From an uncultured bacterium (lineage in GTDB: Bacteria > Planctomycetota > UBA1135 > GCA-002686595), in NCBI GenBank assembly GCA_902826945.1, contig CADEGS010000005.1, forward strand, positions 2,840 to 66,839: a stretch of 64,000 nt of DNA, given 5' to 3'. Position numbers and translations under genes: made by a program. The notes under the pieces were generated by a model. It was not told the origin of the DNA and did not search any database. It worked only from the letters and a program-made list of their open reading frames with translations. Below, piece after piece: positions 52,592 to 62,793 of this stretch (positions within the stretch are counted from its first letter, which is position 1; each line of letters starts with the position of its first letter).

Positions 52592-53080
52592 ATGAAAGCC
52601 AAGAAGAACGATCGCCGACGGATCAAGCTGATCAAGCCCCGGTTGCAGCTGCGCCTGACCGCGGTCTTCCTGGGCCTCTCGGGGCTGGGCTTCCTGCTGC
52701 AGGCGCTGCACGTGGGCCTGCGGCTGTCGGAGGTCTCGGGCACGCTGCCGCACGACGGTCCCTACCTGATGTCGATGCTGCCCGAGCTGCCGATCGAGAT
52801 CCTCCTGTTCTCGTTCGGGATGCTGATGCCGCTGACGCTGGCGGTGGGGGTGCTCGTCACCTTCCGCATCGCGGGGCCGGTCTACCGCTTCGAGCAGTTC
52901 CTGCGCGCGGTCAAGGGCGGCAAGCAGCTCGGCCCGTGCAAGCTGCGCGACGGCGACGAGCTGCAGGAGCTCTGCACCCTGATCAACGAGGTCACCGAGC
53001 CGCTGCGCCAGGGGCTGCGCACGCCCGCCGCGCAGGAGACGGCGGACGCCGACGCCGCCGAGGTCCGCGCCGCCGGCTGA
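52592..53080 (+). CDS. Two-helix membrane protein with HAMP-like domain
   Basis: 162 aa. It has two membrane helices (about 22-42 and 70-92: IEILLFSFGMLMPLTLAVGV) with a short periplasmic loop, then FRIAGPVYRFEQFLRAVKGG and DGDELQELCTLINEVTEPLR, which follow the HAMP linker pattern. No kinase or methyl-accepting domain follows. Proteins of this shape occur next to sensor kinases and may transmit or tune a signal. The next gene is a CHASE4-HAMP histidine kinase 24 bases downstream, so they are probably one operon. Confidence 0.75.
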   Translation: MKAKKNDRRRIKLIKPRLQLRLTAVFLGLSGLGFLLQALHVGLRLSEVSGTLPHDGPYLMSMLPELPIEILLFSFGMLMPLTLAVGVLVTFRIAGPVYRFEQFLRAVKGGKQLGPCKLRDGDELQELCTLINEVTEPLRQGLRTPAAQETADADAAEVRAAG

Positions 53081-53104
53081 CGCGCGCGGCGCGCGGTCTC
53101 CACC

Positions 53105-54985
53105 ATGTCCCTGCGCTCCAAGATCATCGCGATCCTCTCCGTCGTCGTGGTGCTGTACGCGGCCTTCGACAACGGCTTGCAGCGCGTGTTCGTGGGCCAG
53201 AGCTTCGACGCCTGGGAGCGCGAGGACGCCGCGCGCCGGCTGAGCGAGGCGAAGTGGTACCTCGACGACAAGATCCGCGAGGTGGACCTGCAGGGACGCC
53301 TGCTGGCCGGCCTCGAGCCCGTGTGCGACTTCGTGACCGGACGCGTCGGCGAGCCGCCGGAGGGCATCGCGGCGGCCCTGCAGGGCGAGGCGCCGCTCGA
53401 CCTGCTCTACCTGTGCGACGCCGACGGGCGCGTCTTGTGGGGCCGGTTGCTCGAGCCGGAGACGCGCGCCGCGCTGCGCCTGCGCGAGTTCCCCGAGGGC
53501 GGCCTGTCCGCCCAGCACCCGCTGTTCGCGACCGCGCGTGACGGCGCGCCGACCGCCGGCCTGATGCTGACCGAGCGCTGGCCGATCCTGGTCGCGCGCC
53601 ATCCCGTGGCCGGCGCGTCGGGCATGGCGTCGGTCGTCGCCGGTCGCTTCTTCGCCGAAGGGCTGCGCAAGAGCCTGAAGGACCGCGCGACGCTCGAGAT
53701 CGACCTCGCGAGCCTGCTCGGCTCCGCGCTCGACCGCGAGCTGATGGACGAGGTCACGACCTCGCCCGGCCCGGTGTCGCGCGTCGAGGAGGACCGCCTG
53801 CGGCTCTACGAGACCTACGCCGACCTGCGCCGCCAGCCGAGCATCCTGCTGCAGGCCGGGCTCGACCGCTCGATCGCCGAGCGCGGGCGCAAGACGTCCG
53901 ACTACGCGCTGCTCTCGACGATCGCCACGGCGCTCCTGATCATGCTCGCGCTGCTGCGCCTCCTGCAGCGCATCGTCATCCGCCCGCTGAGCACGCTGAC
54001 GCGCTGCGCCGTCGAGATCGGCCAGAACGACGACACGACGATGCGCGTGGACATGCGGCGCGAGGACGAGATCGGCCAGCTCTCGAACGAGTTCGACCGC
54101 ATGCTCGAGAAGCTCGCGCACTCGCGCGAGCAGGTCGTGCGCACGGCGCGCCTGGCCGGCATGTCCGAGATCGCCACCGGCGTGCTGCACAACGTCGGCA
54201 ACGTGCTGAACAGCGTCAACGTCTCGACCAGCCTGGTCGCCAAGCGCGCCGGCCAGCTCGCCGTGGGCGACCTGGAGCGCGTCCTGGGCGTGATGAACAA
54301 GCACGAGCACGACCTGGGAGACTTCGTGACGAACCACCCCAAGGGCAAGGCGCTGCTGCCGGTCTTGAACGAGGTTTCGACCGAGCTCGCGAGCCAGAAG
54401 GCCGCGCTCCTGGGCGAGCTCGAGTCGCTCGGCCAGGGCATCGACCACATCGCGGACCTGGTGCGCTCGCAGCAGACGTACGCCGGCACCAAGGGCGTCT
54501 TCGAGCTGGCGCGCCTGGACCGCCAGGTGGAGGCGGCGCTCAAGATCTGCGGCCAGGCGGGCACGGGCATCGAGGGGGTGGAGATCGTGCGCGAGTTCGA
54601 GGAGCTCCCGCCCGTGCACGTGGACAAGCACAAGCTGATGGAGATCCTCGTCAACCTGCTGCAGAACGCGCGGCAGGCCCTGGCCGAGGTGGACCGGCCC
54701 GCGAAGCGCGTCACGATCCGCATCCGGCGCGCCGGCGCGCGCGTGCGGCTCGAGGTGGCGGACAACGGCCCGGGCATCAGCGCCGACAACCTCGCGCGCG
54801 TCTTCCACCACGGCTTCACGACCAAGAAGGACGGACACGGCTTCGGCCTGCACGTGTCCGCCAACGCCGCCACCGAGATGGGGGCGTCGCTGCGGGCCGA
54901 GAGCGAGGGCCTCGGGCACGGCGCGACCTTCGTGCTCGAGATCCCGATGCAGGAGGCCGTGCCCGAGCCCGCGCTCGCGGCCTGA
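53105..54985 (+). CDS. CHASE4-HAMP sensor histidine kinase
   Basis: 626 aa. One N-terminal helix (IIAILSVVVVLYAAFDNGL), an extracellular CHASE4-like sensor (about 30-250: AKWYLDDKIREVDLQGRLLA, LLYLCDADGRVLWG), a second helix (ALLSTIATALLIMLALLRLL), HAMP (VIRPLSTLTRCAVEIGQNDD), then a kinase core. The phosphoacceptor is His362 in VLHNVGNVLNSV, a variant of the usual H-E-x-x-x-P box. ATP-binding boxes are LLQNARQAL, VADNGPGIS and GHGFGLH. It lacks a receiver. It lies between the HAMP protein and the hybrid kinase (five-base gap to the latter), which is its likely partner. Confidence 0.88.
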   Translation: MSLRSKIIAILSVVVVLYAAFDNGLQRVFVGQSFDAWEREDAARRLSEAKWYLDDKIREVDLQGRLLAGLEPVCDFVTGRVGEPPEGIAAALQGEAPLDLLYLCDADGRVLWGRLLEPETRAALRLREFPEGGLSAQHPLFATARDGAPTAGLMLTERWPILVARHPVAGASGMASVVAGRFFAEGLRKSLKDRATLEIDLASLLGSALDRELMDEVTTSPGPVSRVEEDRLRLYETYADLRRQPSILLQAGLDRSIAERGRKTSDYALLSTIATALLIMLALLRLLQRIVIRPLSTLTRCAVEIGQNDDTTMRVDMRREDEIGQLSNEFDRMLEKLAHSREQVVRTARLAGMSEIATGVLHNVGNVLNSVNVSTSLVAKRAGQLAVGDLERVLGVMNKHEHDLGDFVTNHPKGKALLPVLNEVSTELASQKAALLGELESLGQGIDHIADLVRSQQTYAGTKGVFELARLDRQVEAALKICGQAGTGIEGVEIVREFEELPPVHVDKHKLMEILVNLLQNARQALAEVDRPAKRVTIRIRRAGARVRLEVADNGPGISADNLARVFHHGFTTKKDGHGFGLHVSANAATEMGASLRAESEGLGHGATFVLEIPMQEAVPEPALAA

Positions 54986-54990
54986 GCACC

Positions 54991-56832
<1,842 letters not shown>

Positions 56833-57004
56833 TCGGGGACCTCCCGTCAAGGTCGCCGGGGCGGCTTCCGGCCGCGCCACGGGCGGCTATGATGTGCGGC
56901 TCGCAGGGGCGGCCGGCGCGCCAGGGGGAGGGCGCGCGGCGAGCTCCGCGTCCCCCCCCACGACCGCTTCGGGTCCGCACACGACCCGCAGGACCGACCC
57001 CTCG
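56833..57004. promoter_or_regulatory. Leader of FG-GAP gene
   Basis: 172 bases. TATGAT at 56888-56893 is a good -10 candidate, giving a leader of about 105 bases before the ATG at 57005. A TCAAG at 56847-56851 is followed 15 bases later by TCCGGCCG, a poor sigma-28 match that I do not count. Confidence 0.4.
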
Positions 57005-58696
57005 ATGAGCACCCATGTCCTCGCGGCCCGGCGGGCCGCTTCCGGGCTCCTCCTCTGCCTCTGCCTCGGCGTCGCGCGCCCGGCCGCCGCACAGGTGGTG
57101 CACGTGCGCGAGCTCTCCGCGGCGACCACGCCCTTCCTGTCCGCCCTGGACGACCACGACGAGTTCGGGCGCGCGGCCGCACGCATCGGCGACCTCGACG
57201 GCGACGGCGTGTCCGAGGTGGCGGTTGGAGCGCCGCTGGACGACGACGGCGGCTCCGACCGCGGCGCCGTCCACGTGCTGTTCATGCGCGCCGACGGCTC
57301 GATCCGCGCGGAGCAGAAGATCAGCGCCACGCAGGGCGGCTTCGGCGGAGCGCTCGACGACCTCGACCTGTTCGGGTGCTCGCTGGCCGCGCCCGGCGAC
57401 CTGGACGGCGACGGCGTGCCCGACCTCTTCGTCGGCGCGCGCAAGGACGACGACGGCGCCACGAACCAGGGCGCGGTGTGGACGCTCTTCCTGCGCGCCG
57501 ACGGCACGGTGCGCGCGGAGCAGAAGATCAGCGCCACGCAGGGCGGCTTCCGCGGCGCGCTGGCGCGCCTGGACACGTTCGGCAGCTCGCTGGCCGTGCT
57601 GGGCGACCTCGACGGCGACGGCCTCTCCGAGCTGGCGGTCGGCGCCGAGCAGGACGACTCGGGCGGCCTGGACGCGGGCGCGGTCTGGATCCTCTTCCTC
57701 GACGCCGCCGCGCGCGTGCGCGACCAGGTGCGCATCCGCTCCGGCGACGCGGGCTTCGGGATCCTCGACCCGCTCGACCGCTTCGGCAGCGCGCTGGCCG
57801 CGCCGGGCGACCTGGACGGCGACGGCACGCCCGACCTGGCGGTCGGCGCGGACGCCGACGACGACGGCGGCAACAACCACGGAGCCGTGTACCTGCTGTT
57901 CCTCGAGGCGGACGGCACGGTCGGCTCGTGGCGCAAGCTCAGCTCGGTCGCGGGCGGCTTCCGGGGCCCGCTGGCCGACAAGGACCGCTTCGGCGCCTCG
58001 CTGGCCTGGCTGGGCGACCTCGAGGGCGACGGCCTCCTCGAGCTCGCCGTCGGTGCGCCCTTCGACGACGACGGCGGCGCCGACCGCGGCGCTGTGTGGG
58101 TGATCAGCCTGACGCGCGCCGGGCGGGCGATCCACGAGCGCAAGATCAGCTCGTCGCGCAGCCAGTTCGGCGGCGACCTGCTCGACGGCAACCTGTTCGG
58201 CACCGGCATCGTCGGCCTGGGCGACCTGGACGGCGACGGGACGGGCGACCTCCTCGTCGGCGCGGCGGGGGACGACGACGGCGGGCCGGACCGCGGGGCC
58301 ACGTGGGTCTCCTACCTCGGCCAGCTCGCCACGCACCGCTTCTTCAACGGCGCCGGCGTGAACTCCGTCTGCCTCGCCCCGAGCAACCTGCCGATCCTCG
58401 GCACGCGCTGGGAGCTCTCGGTCACCACGTTCCAGCACGCCGGCGCGCTCTCGAGCTTCGTGATCTCCTACGAGCGCCCCCTGGGCGTGCTCGTGCCCGC
58501 CGGCCAGGTGCTGGTGGATCCGACCTCGATCCCGCTCTTCGTCTCGCTCGTGCCCTCCTCGGGCTCGGCGGACGTGCACGGCGTGGCCGTGCCCTACGAC
58601 CCGGTGCTGGTCGGACGCACGTTCTACGCGCAGGCGGGGATCCTGGGCGGCCAGCTCGAGCTCTGCAACGCGATCGCCTACACGCCGGGGTACTGA
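57005..58696 (+). CDS. Secreted FG-GAP (integrin alpha-like) repeat protein
   Basis: 563 aa. A signal peptide (GLLLCLCLGVARPAAA) is followed by six FG-GAP repeats of about 63 residues (about 45-430), each with a calcium-binding D-x-D-G-D-G loop: IGDLDGDGVSEVAVGAPLDD, PGDLDGDGVPDLFVGARKDD, LGDLDGDGLSELAVGAEQDD and three more (the fifth reads LGDLEGDG). They should fold as a beta-propeller. The last 130 residues are a Cys-containing beta domain (FNGAGVNSVCLAPSNLPILG, GVLVPAGQVLVDPTSIPLFV) of the kind found at the ends of exported planctomycete proteins. It is probably a cell-surface adhesion or binding protein. The DNA repeats follow the protein repeats. Confidence 0.87.
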   Translation: MSTHVLAARRAASGLLLCLCLGVARPAAAQVVHVRELSAATTPFLSALDDHDEFGRAAARIGDLDGDGVSEVAVGAPLDDDGGSDRGAVHVLFMRADGSIRAEQKISATQGGFGGALDDLDLFGCSLAAPGDLDGDGVPDLFVGARKDDDGATNQGAVWTLFLRADGTVRAEQKISATQGGFRGALARLDTFGSSLAVLGDLDGDGLSELAVGAEQDDSGGLDAGAVWILFLDAAARVRDQVRIRSGDAGFGILDPLDRFGSALAAPGDLDGDGTPDLAVGADADDDGGNNHGAVYLLFLEADGTVGSWRKLSSVAGGFRGPLADKDRFGASLAWLGDLEGDGLLELAVGAPFDDDGGADRGAVWVISLTRAGRAIHERKISSSRSQFGGDLLDGNLFGTGIVGLGDLDGDGTGDLLVGAAGDDDGGPDRGATWVSYLGQLATHRFFNGAGVNSVCLAPSNLPILGTRWELSVTTFQHAGALSSFVISYERPLGVLVPAGQVLVDPTSIPLFVSLVPSSGSADVHGVAVPYDPVLVGRTFYAQAGILGGQLELCNAIAYTPGY

Positions 58697-58715
58697 GCAG
58701 CCGCGCGCGTCCGCA

Positions 58716-58749
58716 GGGTCCCGTCGGGGGGGGCGACCGGCCCTTTTTT
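58716..58749 (+). terminator. Possible terminator with six-T run
   Basis: Twenty bases after the FG-GAP stop, a GC-rich partly self-complementary stretch (GGTC at 58717-58720 with GACC at 58735-58738) is followed by TTTTTT at 58744-58749. A run of six T is very rare in this DNA, but the stem is weak. Confidence 0.3.
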
Positions 58750-58756
58750 CCGGCCC

Positions 58757-58786
58757 TCAAGCCCCCCCCGCGTCCGGCGCCGATAG
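58757..58786 (+). promoter_or_regulatory. Sigma-28-like promoter upstream of MshEN-like gene
   Basis: TCAAG at 58757-58761, a 17-base spacer and GCCGATAG at 58779-58786, seven of eight bases identical to the FliA -10 GCCGATAA. The spacer is one to two bases longer than in the other copies. GGAGG at 58795-58799 is the ribosome site for the ATG at 58806. Confidence 0.5.
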
Positions 58787-58805
58787 AGCCCGCCGGAGGC
58801 CGCCG

Positions 58806-59639
58806 ATGTCCATGCTCCAGGTGAACGAGCTCGCGCGCCGGATCGCTCGCAGCGATCCCGAGAACGCGGCCGAGCAGAGAGAGCTGCTCGAGCTCCTGCG
58901 CGCGCTGCGCGACCGGGTCCAGGGCGAGAAGGCGCACGACGTGCGCCTGCGCCTGGACTCCGCGCTGCTCCTGATGGACTACCTCGCGCACATGGGCGGA
59001 GGCGGCGACGAGGTGCTGCGCATCGTGTCGCGCCTGGTGGCCTCGCTCGACCCGTTCTTCAGCCCCGCGGTCACGATCCGCAAGCCGCGCGCGGGCGAGG
59101 GGAGCCTGGAGGTCACGTTCGACGGCTCGCGCGGGGGAGGCTCGCTCTCCGACCGCGACGAGCAAGAGCACAAGCTGATGACCGACATGCTGCTGGGAGA
59201 GATCCTGGTGCAGTTCGGCACGATCAACTCGGCGCAGGTGTGCGAGGCGCTCGAGCTGCAGAACGCGAAGAAGATCCGCTTCGGCGACGCGCTGATCGAG
59301 CTCGGCGCGGCGTCGCGCAGCGACATCCTGAGCGCCATCGGCTACCAGGACAAGATGCGGCGCGAGGCGACGGGCGAGAAGGCGCCGTCCCCCTCGGCGC
59401 CGCTCCCGACCTTCCACCCCGTGCGCAAGGACCTGAAGCTCGTCTCCGACATGCTTCTCGGCGACCTGCTCGTGCGCATGGGCAAGATCACGCAAGAGCA
59501 GCTCGAGAAGGGCCTGCGCGCCCAGCGCGCGACCGGCCTGCGCATCGGCGAGGCGATGGTCCAGATGGGCTGGGTGGCCTGGAAGGACATCGAGGAGGCG
59601 CTGCGCGTCCAGAACGAGCGCCGCGTCTCCGTGCAGTAG
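58806..59639 (+). CDS. Twin MshEN-like (GspE N-terminal) domain protein
   Basis: 277 aa. Residues 1-115 are helical and charged. Two related segments follow: about 120-178 (LMTDMLLGEILVQFGTINSA, ALELQNAKKIRFGDALIELG) and about 215-272 (LVSDMLLGDLLVRMGKITQE, GLRAQRATGLRIGEAMVQMG). Both match the LGelLv-x-x-G-x-I-x-x-x-q-l pattern of MshEN/GspE N-terminal domains, which in pilus and secretion ATPases can bind c-di-GMP. No ATPase domain is attached. A regulator or adaptor of the pilus motor is likely, in keeping with the sigma-28-like promoter. Arginines of the c-di-GMP motif were not verified. Confidence 0.75.
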   Translation: MSMLQVNELARRIARSDPENAAEQRELLELLRALRDRVQGEKAHDVRLRLDSALLLMDYLAHMGGGGDEVLRIVSRLVASLDPFFSPAVTIRKPRAGEGSLEVTFDGSRGGGSLSDRDEQEHKLMTDMLLGEILVQFGTINSAQVCEALELQNAKKIRFGDALIELGAASRSDILSAIGYQDKMRREATGEKAPSPSAPLPTFHPVRKDLKLVSDMLLGDLLVRMGKITQEQLEKGLRAQRATGLRIGEAMVQMGWVAWKDIEEALRVQNERRVSVQ

Positions 59640-59668
59640 GCCCGCGCCCGGCGCCGCGCGCGGACGGC

Positions 59669-59674
59669 TAGACT
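59669..59674 (+). promoter_or_regulatory. Putative -10 box TAGACT
   Basis: TAGACT lies 16 bases before the ATG of the TPR gene. No -35 element was found. Confidence 0.35.
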
Positions 59675-59690
59675 GCGGGGCCTCGCCCCG

Positions 59691-60704
59691 ATGCGCCTCC
59701 TCCCGCTCCTCCTCCTGGCGCTCGCGCAGCTCCCGCCCGAGGCGCTGCGTCTGCTGCGCGAGCAGCGGCCGCGCGAGGCGGCCCTCGTGCTCGAGCAGGA
59801 GCTCGCGCGGCGCCCCGAGCAGGGCGAGCTGCGCCGCGCGCTGGTGCGCGTCCTGCTCGACCTCGAGCAGAGCGAGCGGGCGCTGGCGCTCGCGCAGGGC
59901 TTCCCCGAGCTGGACGGCCTGCGCGCGCGCGCCCTGCACGCGCTGGGCCGCCTGGAGGAGGCGCTGCCGCTCTTCGAGCGCGGCGGCGCGCAGGAGCTCC
60001 TGCTCGCCGCCGACGCGCTGGACGCGCTCGGGCGCCAGGACGGCGTGGCCGCCGTGCTCGCGCGGGCCGAGGCGCTGCTCGGCGCCGAGCACCCGGCCGC
60101 GCTCGTCTTGCGCGGCCGCGAGCGGGCGCGCGCGGGCCGGCACGAGCAGGCGGCCGACTGCTTCCGGCGCGCGCGCGCCGCCGATCCGCTCGACGCGCGC
60201 GCGCTGTTCGGGCTCGGGCGCTCGCTGGTCCTCCTCGGCCGGCACGAGGAGGGGCTGGCCGTCCTGGAGGAGCACCGCCGCCTGCTGCCGCTGCTCGACC
60301 GCCTCGAGTTCGCGCGCGCCGGGCTCGCGCTCGACCCCGCGCACGCGCCGAACCGCGCCGCGCTGGGGGACGTCGAGCGCGAGCTCGGGCGCACGGCCGC
60401 GGCCGAGGCCGAGTACCGCGCGGCGCTCGAGCTCGCGCGCGGGGACGAGGTCGTGCCGATCGCGCTGCGCCTGGCGCGGCTCCTCGACGAGGATCGCGCG
60501 GACGGCGCGGCCGCGATCGCGCTCCTGCGCGCGGCGCAGGAGCGCTTCCCCGACGTCCGGCTCGCGGTGCGCGAGGGCGACCTGCTCGAGGCGCGCGGCG
60601 AGCGCGACGCCGCCGTCCTGGTCTGGCGCCGGGCGGCGCGCTCGCGGCCGGGCGACCCGGCCATCGCCGAGCGCCTGGCGCGCGCGGGGGCGGCCGAGCG
60701 GTGA
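59691..60704 (+). CDS. Exported TPR protein
   Basis: 337 aa. A short hydrophobic N-terminus (RLLPLLLLALAQLPPEAL) may be a signal peptide or anchor. The rest is tandem TPR-like helices: LRLLREQRPREAALVLEQEL, RARALHALGRLEEALPLFER, RGRERARAGRHEQAADCFRR and EYRAALELARGDEVVPIALR. There is no enzymatic motif. Its stop overlaps the GTG of the CRTAC1-like gene (GTGA), so the two are translated together. TPR/CRTAC1 pairs are common in Planctomycetota and Acidobacteriota, where they are thought to form surface complexes; their role is not established. Confidence 0.82.
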   Translation: MRLLPLLLLALAQLPPEALRLLREQRPREAALVLEQELARRPEQGELRRALVRVLLDLEQSERALALAQGFPELDGLRARALHALGRLEEALPLFERGGAQELLLAADALDALGRQDGVAAVLARAEALLGAEHPAALVLRGRERARAGRHEQAADCFRRARAADPLDARALFGLGRSLVLLGRHEEGLAVLEEHRRLLPLLDRLEFARAGLALDPAHAPNRAALGDVERELGRTAAAEAEYRAALELARGDEVVPIALRLARLLDEDRADGAAAIALLRAAQERFPDVRLAVREGDLLEARGERDAAVLVWRRAARSRPGDPAIAERLARAGAAER

Positions 60705-62377
60705 GGAGCGCGGCGCCCCTCTGCCTGCTGGCGGCGGCCTGCTCGGACGGCGCGCGGCCGCCGCAGCCGGCGCCCGCCGCGACGGCGCACGCCGCCGCGG
60801 CGATCCGCTTCCGCGACACGACCGAGCGCTCGGGCGTGCGCTTCGTGCACGAGGCCGGGCGCACGCAGGAGAAGCACCTGCCCGAGACGATGGGGGCCGG
60901 CGCGGCGCTCGTCGACGTGGACGAGGACGGCGACCTCGACCTGTACCTCGTGCAGGGCGGCGCGCTCGTGCGCGAGGCGGGCGCGGCGCCGGCGGGACCG
61001 ACGAACGCGCTGTGGACGAACCACGGCGACGGCACGTTCGAGGACGCGACCGCGAAGAGCGGCGCGGCCGCCGACCCCGGCTACGGCATGGGCGTGGCCG
61101 TGGGCGACGCCGACGGCGACGGCCGGGCGGACCTGCTCGTCACGAACTTCGGCCCCGACGTCCTGCTCCTGGGCGACGGCCGCGGCGCGTTCGCCGCCGC
61201 GGCGCCCGAGCTCTCCGACCCGCGCTGGACGACGGGGGCCGCCTTCCTCGACGCCGACCGCGACGGCGACCTCGACCTGTACGTCGCCGCCTACGTCGAG
61301 GTCGATCTGGAGCACCCCGCCTGGTGCGGCCGCCGCGAGCCGGGCTGGCGCACGGTCTGCCACCCCGACCGCTACCCCGGCCTGCAGGACCGCTTCTACG
61401 AGAACCGGGGCGGCGCCTCCTTCGCCGACGCGACCGTGGGCGCGGGCCTGTCCGACTCGTGGGGCAAGGGGCTGGGCGTCGTCGCGAGCGATCTCGACCG
61501 CGACGGCTGGCTCGACCTGTACGTCGCGAACGACAGCACGGAGAACCGCCTGTGGCGCAACGAGGGCGGCCGCTTCTCGGACGCGACGCTGCTCTCGGGC
61601 ACGGGCGTGGACGGCAACGGCACGACCGAGGCCGGCATGGGGCTCGCCGCCGGCGACGTGGACGGCGACGGCGACGTCGATCTGTACGTCACGAACTTCG
61701 ACCACGAGTCGCACACGCTCTACGCGAACCTGGGCGGGCTGCTCTTCGTGGACGCCACGGCGCCGGCCGGGATCGAGGCGCCCACGCGCCTGCCGGTCGG
61801 CTTCGGGACGGTGCTGGCCGACCTCGACGACGACGGCGACCTCGACCTGGCCGTCGCGAACGGGCACATCGTGGACTGCATCCGGCTGTACGACGAGGCG
61901 CAGACCTGGGCGCAGCGCGCGCAGCTCTTCGTCAACGACGGAGGCGGGCGCTTCTCCGACGGCTCGGACGCGGCGGGCGACCTGTGCGCCGCGCCGCGCG
62001 TCGGGCGCGGGCTCGCCTGCGGCGACCTCGACGGCGACGGCGACCTCGACCTGGTCGCGACCGAGTGCGGCGGTCCGGCGCGCGTGCTCACGAACGAGGG
62101 CCCGGGCGGGCGGGCGGTCGTGCTCGCGGGTCTGCCCCAGGGCGCGCTCGTCGAGGCGCGCTTCGCCGACGGCTCGCGCCAGGTGCGCGAGGCGGGGCCG
62201 CAGCCGTCCTACCTCTCGCCCGGAGCCCCGGAGGTGCACCTCGGGCTGGGCGCCGCCGGGAACCGGTTGGTCGCGCTCGCGGTGGGGGGGACGGCCGTCC
62301 TGCTGCCGGCGCCGCTGGCCGCCGGCCGCGTCCGGCTCGAGAGAGCGGCGGACGGATGGATCGTCAAGATCCCTTGA
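60701..62377 (+). CDS. CRTAC1-like FG-GAP/VCBS lipoprotein with ASPIC/UnbV domain
   Basis: 558 aa, GTG start. The N-terminus ends in LLAAACSDG, a lipobox with Cys14. Residues 35-470 are FG-GAP/VCBS repeats with D-x-D-x-D-G loops: ALVDVDEDGDLDLYLVQGG, VGDADGDGRADLLVTNFGP, DADRDGDLDLYVAAYVEVD, SDLDRDGWLDLYVANDSTE, GDVDGDGDVDLYVTNFD and ADLDDDGDLDLAVANGHIV. The C-terminal 90 residues (ALVEARFADGSRQVREAGPQ, YLSPGAPEVHLGLG) match the ASPIC/UnbV module. It is probably a calcium-dependent surface-anchored propeller working with the TPR protein it is coupled to. Confidence 0.88.
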   Translation: MRSAAPLCLLAAACSDGARPPQPAPAATAHAAAAIRFRDTTERSGVRFVHEAGRTQEKHLPETMGAGAALVDVDEDGDLDLYLVQGGALVREAGAAPAGPTNALWTNHGDGTFEDATAKSGAAADPGYGMGVAVGDADGDGRADLLVTNFGPDVLLLGDGRGAFAAAAPELSDPRWTTGAAFLDADRDGDLDLYVAAYVEVDLEHPAWCGRREPGWRTVCHPDRYPGLQDRFYENRGGASFADATVGAGLSDSWGKGLGVVASDLDRDGWLDLYVANDSTENRLWRNEGGRFSDATLLSGTGVDGNGTTEAGMGLAAGDVDGDGDVDLYVTNFDHESHTLYANLGGLLFVDATAPAGIEAPTRLPVGFGTVLADLDDDGDLDLAVANGHIVDCIRLYDEAQTWAQRAQLFVNDGGGRFSDGSDAAGDLCAAPRVGRGLACGDLDGDGDLDLVATECGGPARVLTNEGPGGRAVVLAGLPQGALVEARFADGSRQVREAGPQPSYLSPGAPEVHLGLGAAGNRLVALAVGGTAVLLPAPLAAGRVRLERAADGWIVKIP

Positions 62378-62453
62378 TGTTCGGGGGGCGAATTGGGACG
62401 AGCTTGCGCTTTGGCGGGACGGGACCATCCTCGGTCCTCCAGGGGGGCAGCCG

Positions 62454-62714
62454 ATGGACCACACGAGCGGACGCGCGGGTTCGGGCGAGGGGGGGACGGG
62501 TGTCGAGCGCGACTACGTCCTGCAGCCGCAGCGCCCGCCGGGCACCTCGATCGGCGTGAGCCAGTACTGCGCGATGCTCGTCTCGCGCGAGAAGCTCGTC
62601 CGGCGCGACGACGTGTGGTCGGGCACGCGCGGCCTCTACGACCCGCTCGCCGACCGCTGGTACTGGGTGGACGAGCGCGAGATCGAGGCCGAGCTCCTGC
62701 CGCCTGCTCGCTGA
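62454..62714 (+). CDS. Small hypothetical protein (86 aa)
   Basis: No family recognised. The first 15 residues are Gly/Ser-rich, but the remainder (QRPPGTSIGVSQYCAMLVSR, GTRGLYDPLADRWYWVDERE) has balanced composition with several Trp and Tyr, as expected of a real protein. It is soluble, with a single Cys. The 76 bases before it (62378-62453) are less GC-rich than the surroundings and include GGACC/GGTCC complementarity (62429-62444), perhaps the end of the preceding transcript. Confidence 0.55.
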   Translation: MDHTSGRAGSGEGGTGVERDYVLQPQRPPGTSIGVSQYCAMLVSREKLVRRDDVWSGTRGLYDPLADRWYWVDEREIEAELLPPAR

Positions 62715-62776
62715 CCCCCCGTCCCGGCGCGGCCGGGCTAGAGTTCCATGGGGGGCCGCGCGCCCGCGCGCGGCGG

Positions 62777-62782
62777 TAGGAT
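62777..62782 (+). promoter_or_regulatory. Putative -10 box TAGGAT
   Basis: TAGGAT lies 11 bases before the ATG of the CHAD gene. A second similar box, TAGAGT, is at 62739-62744. Confidence 0.35.
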
Positions 62783-62793
62783 CCGCGCTCTCC

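Noticed and set aside
56847..56875. Fifth sigma-28-like promoter before the FG-GAP gene
   Set aside because: TCAAG is present, but the second element reads TCCGGCCG, and a good TATGAT box exists downstream.
57180..58270. Regularly spaced repeated DNA that could suggest a CRISPR or satellite array
   Set aside because: The period is about 189 bases, in frame, and encodes FG-GAP blades with DxDGDG loops; repeats are imperfect.
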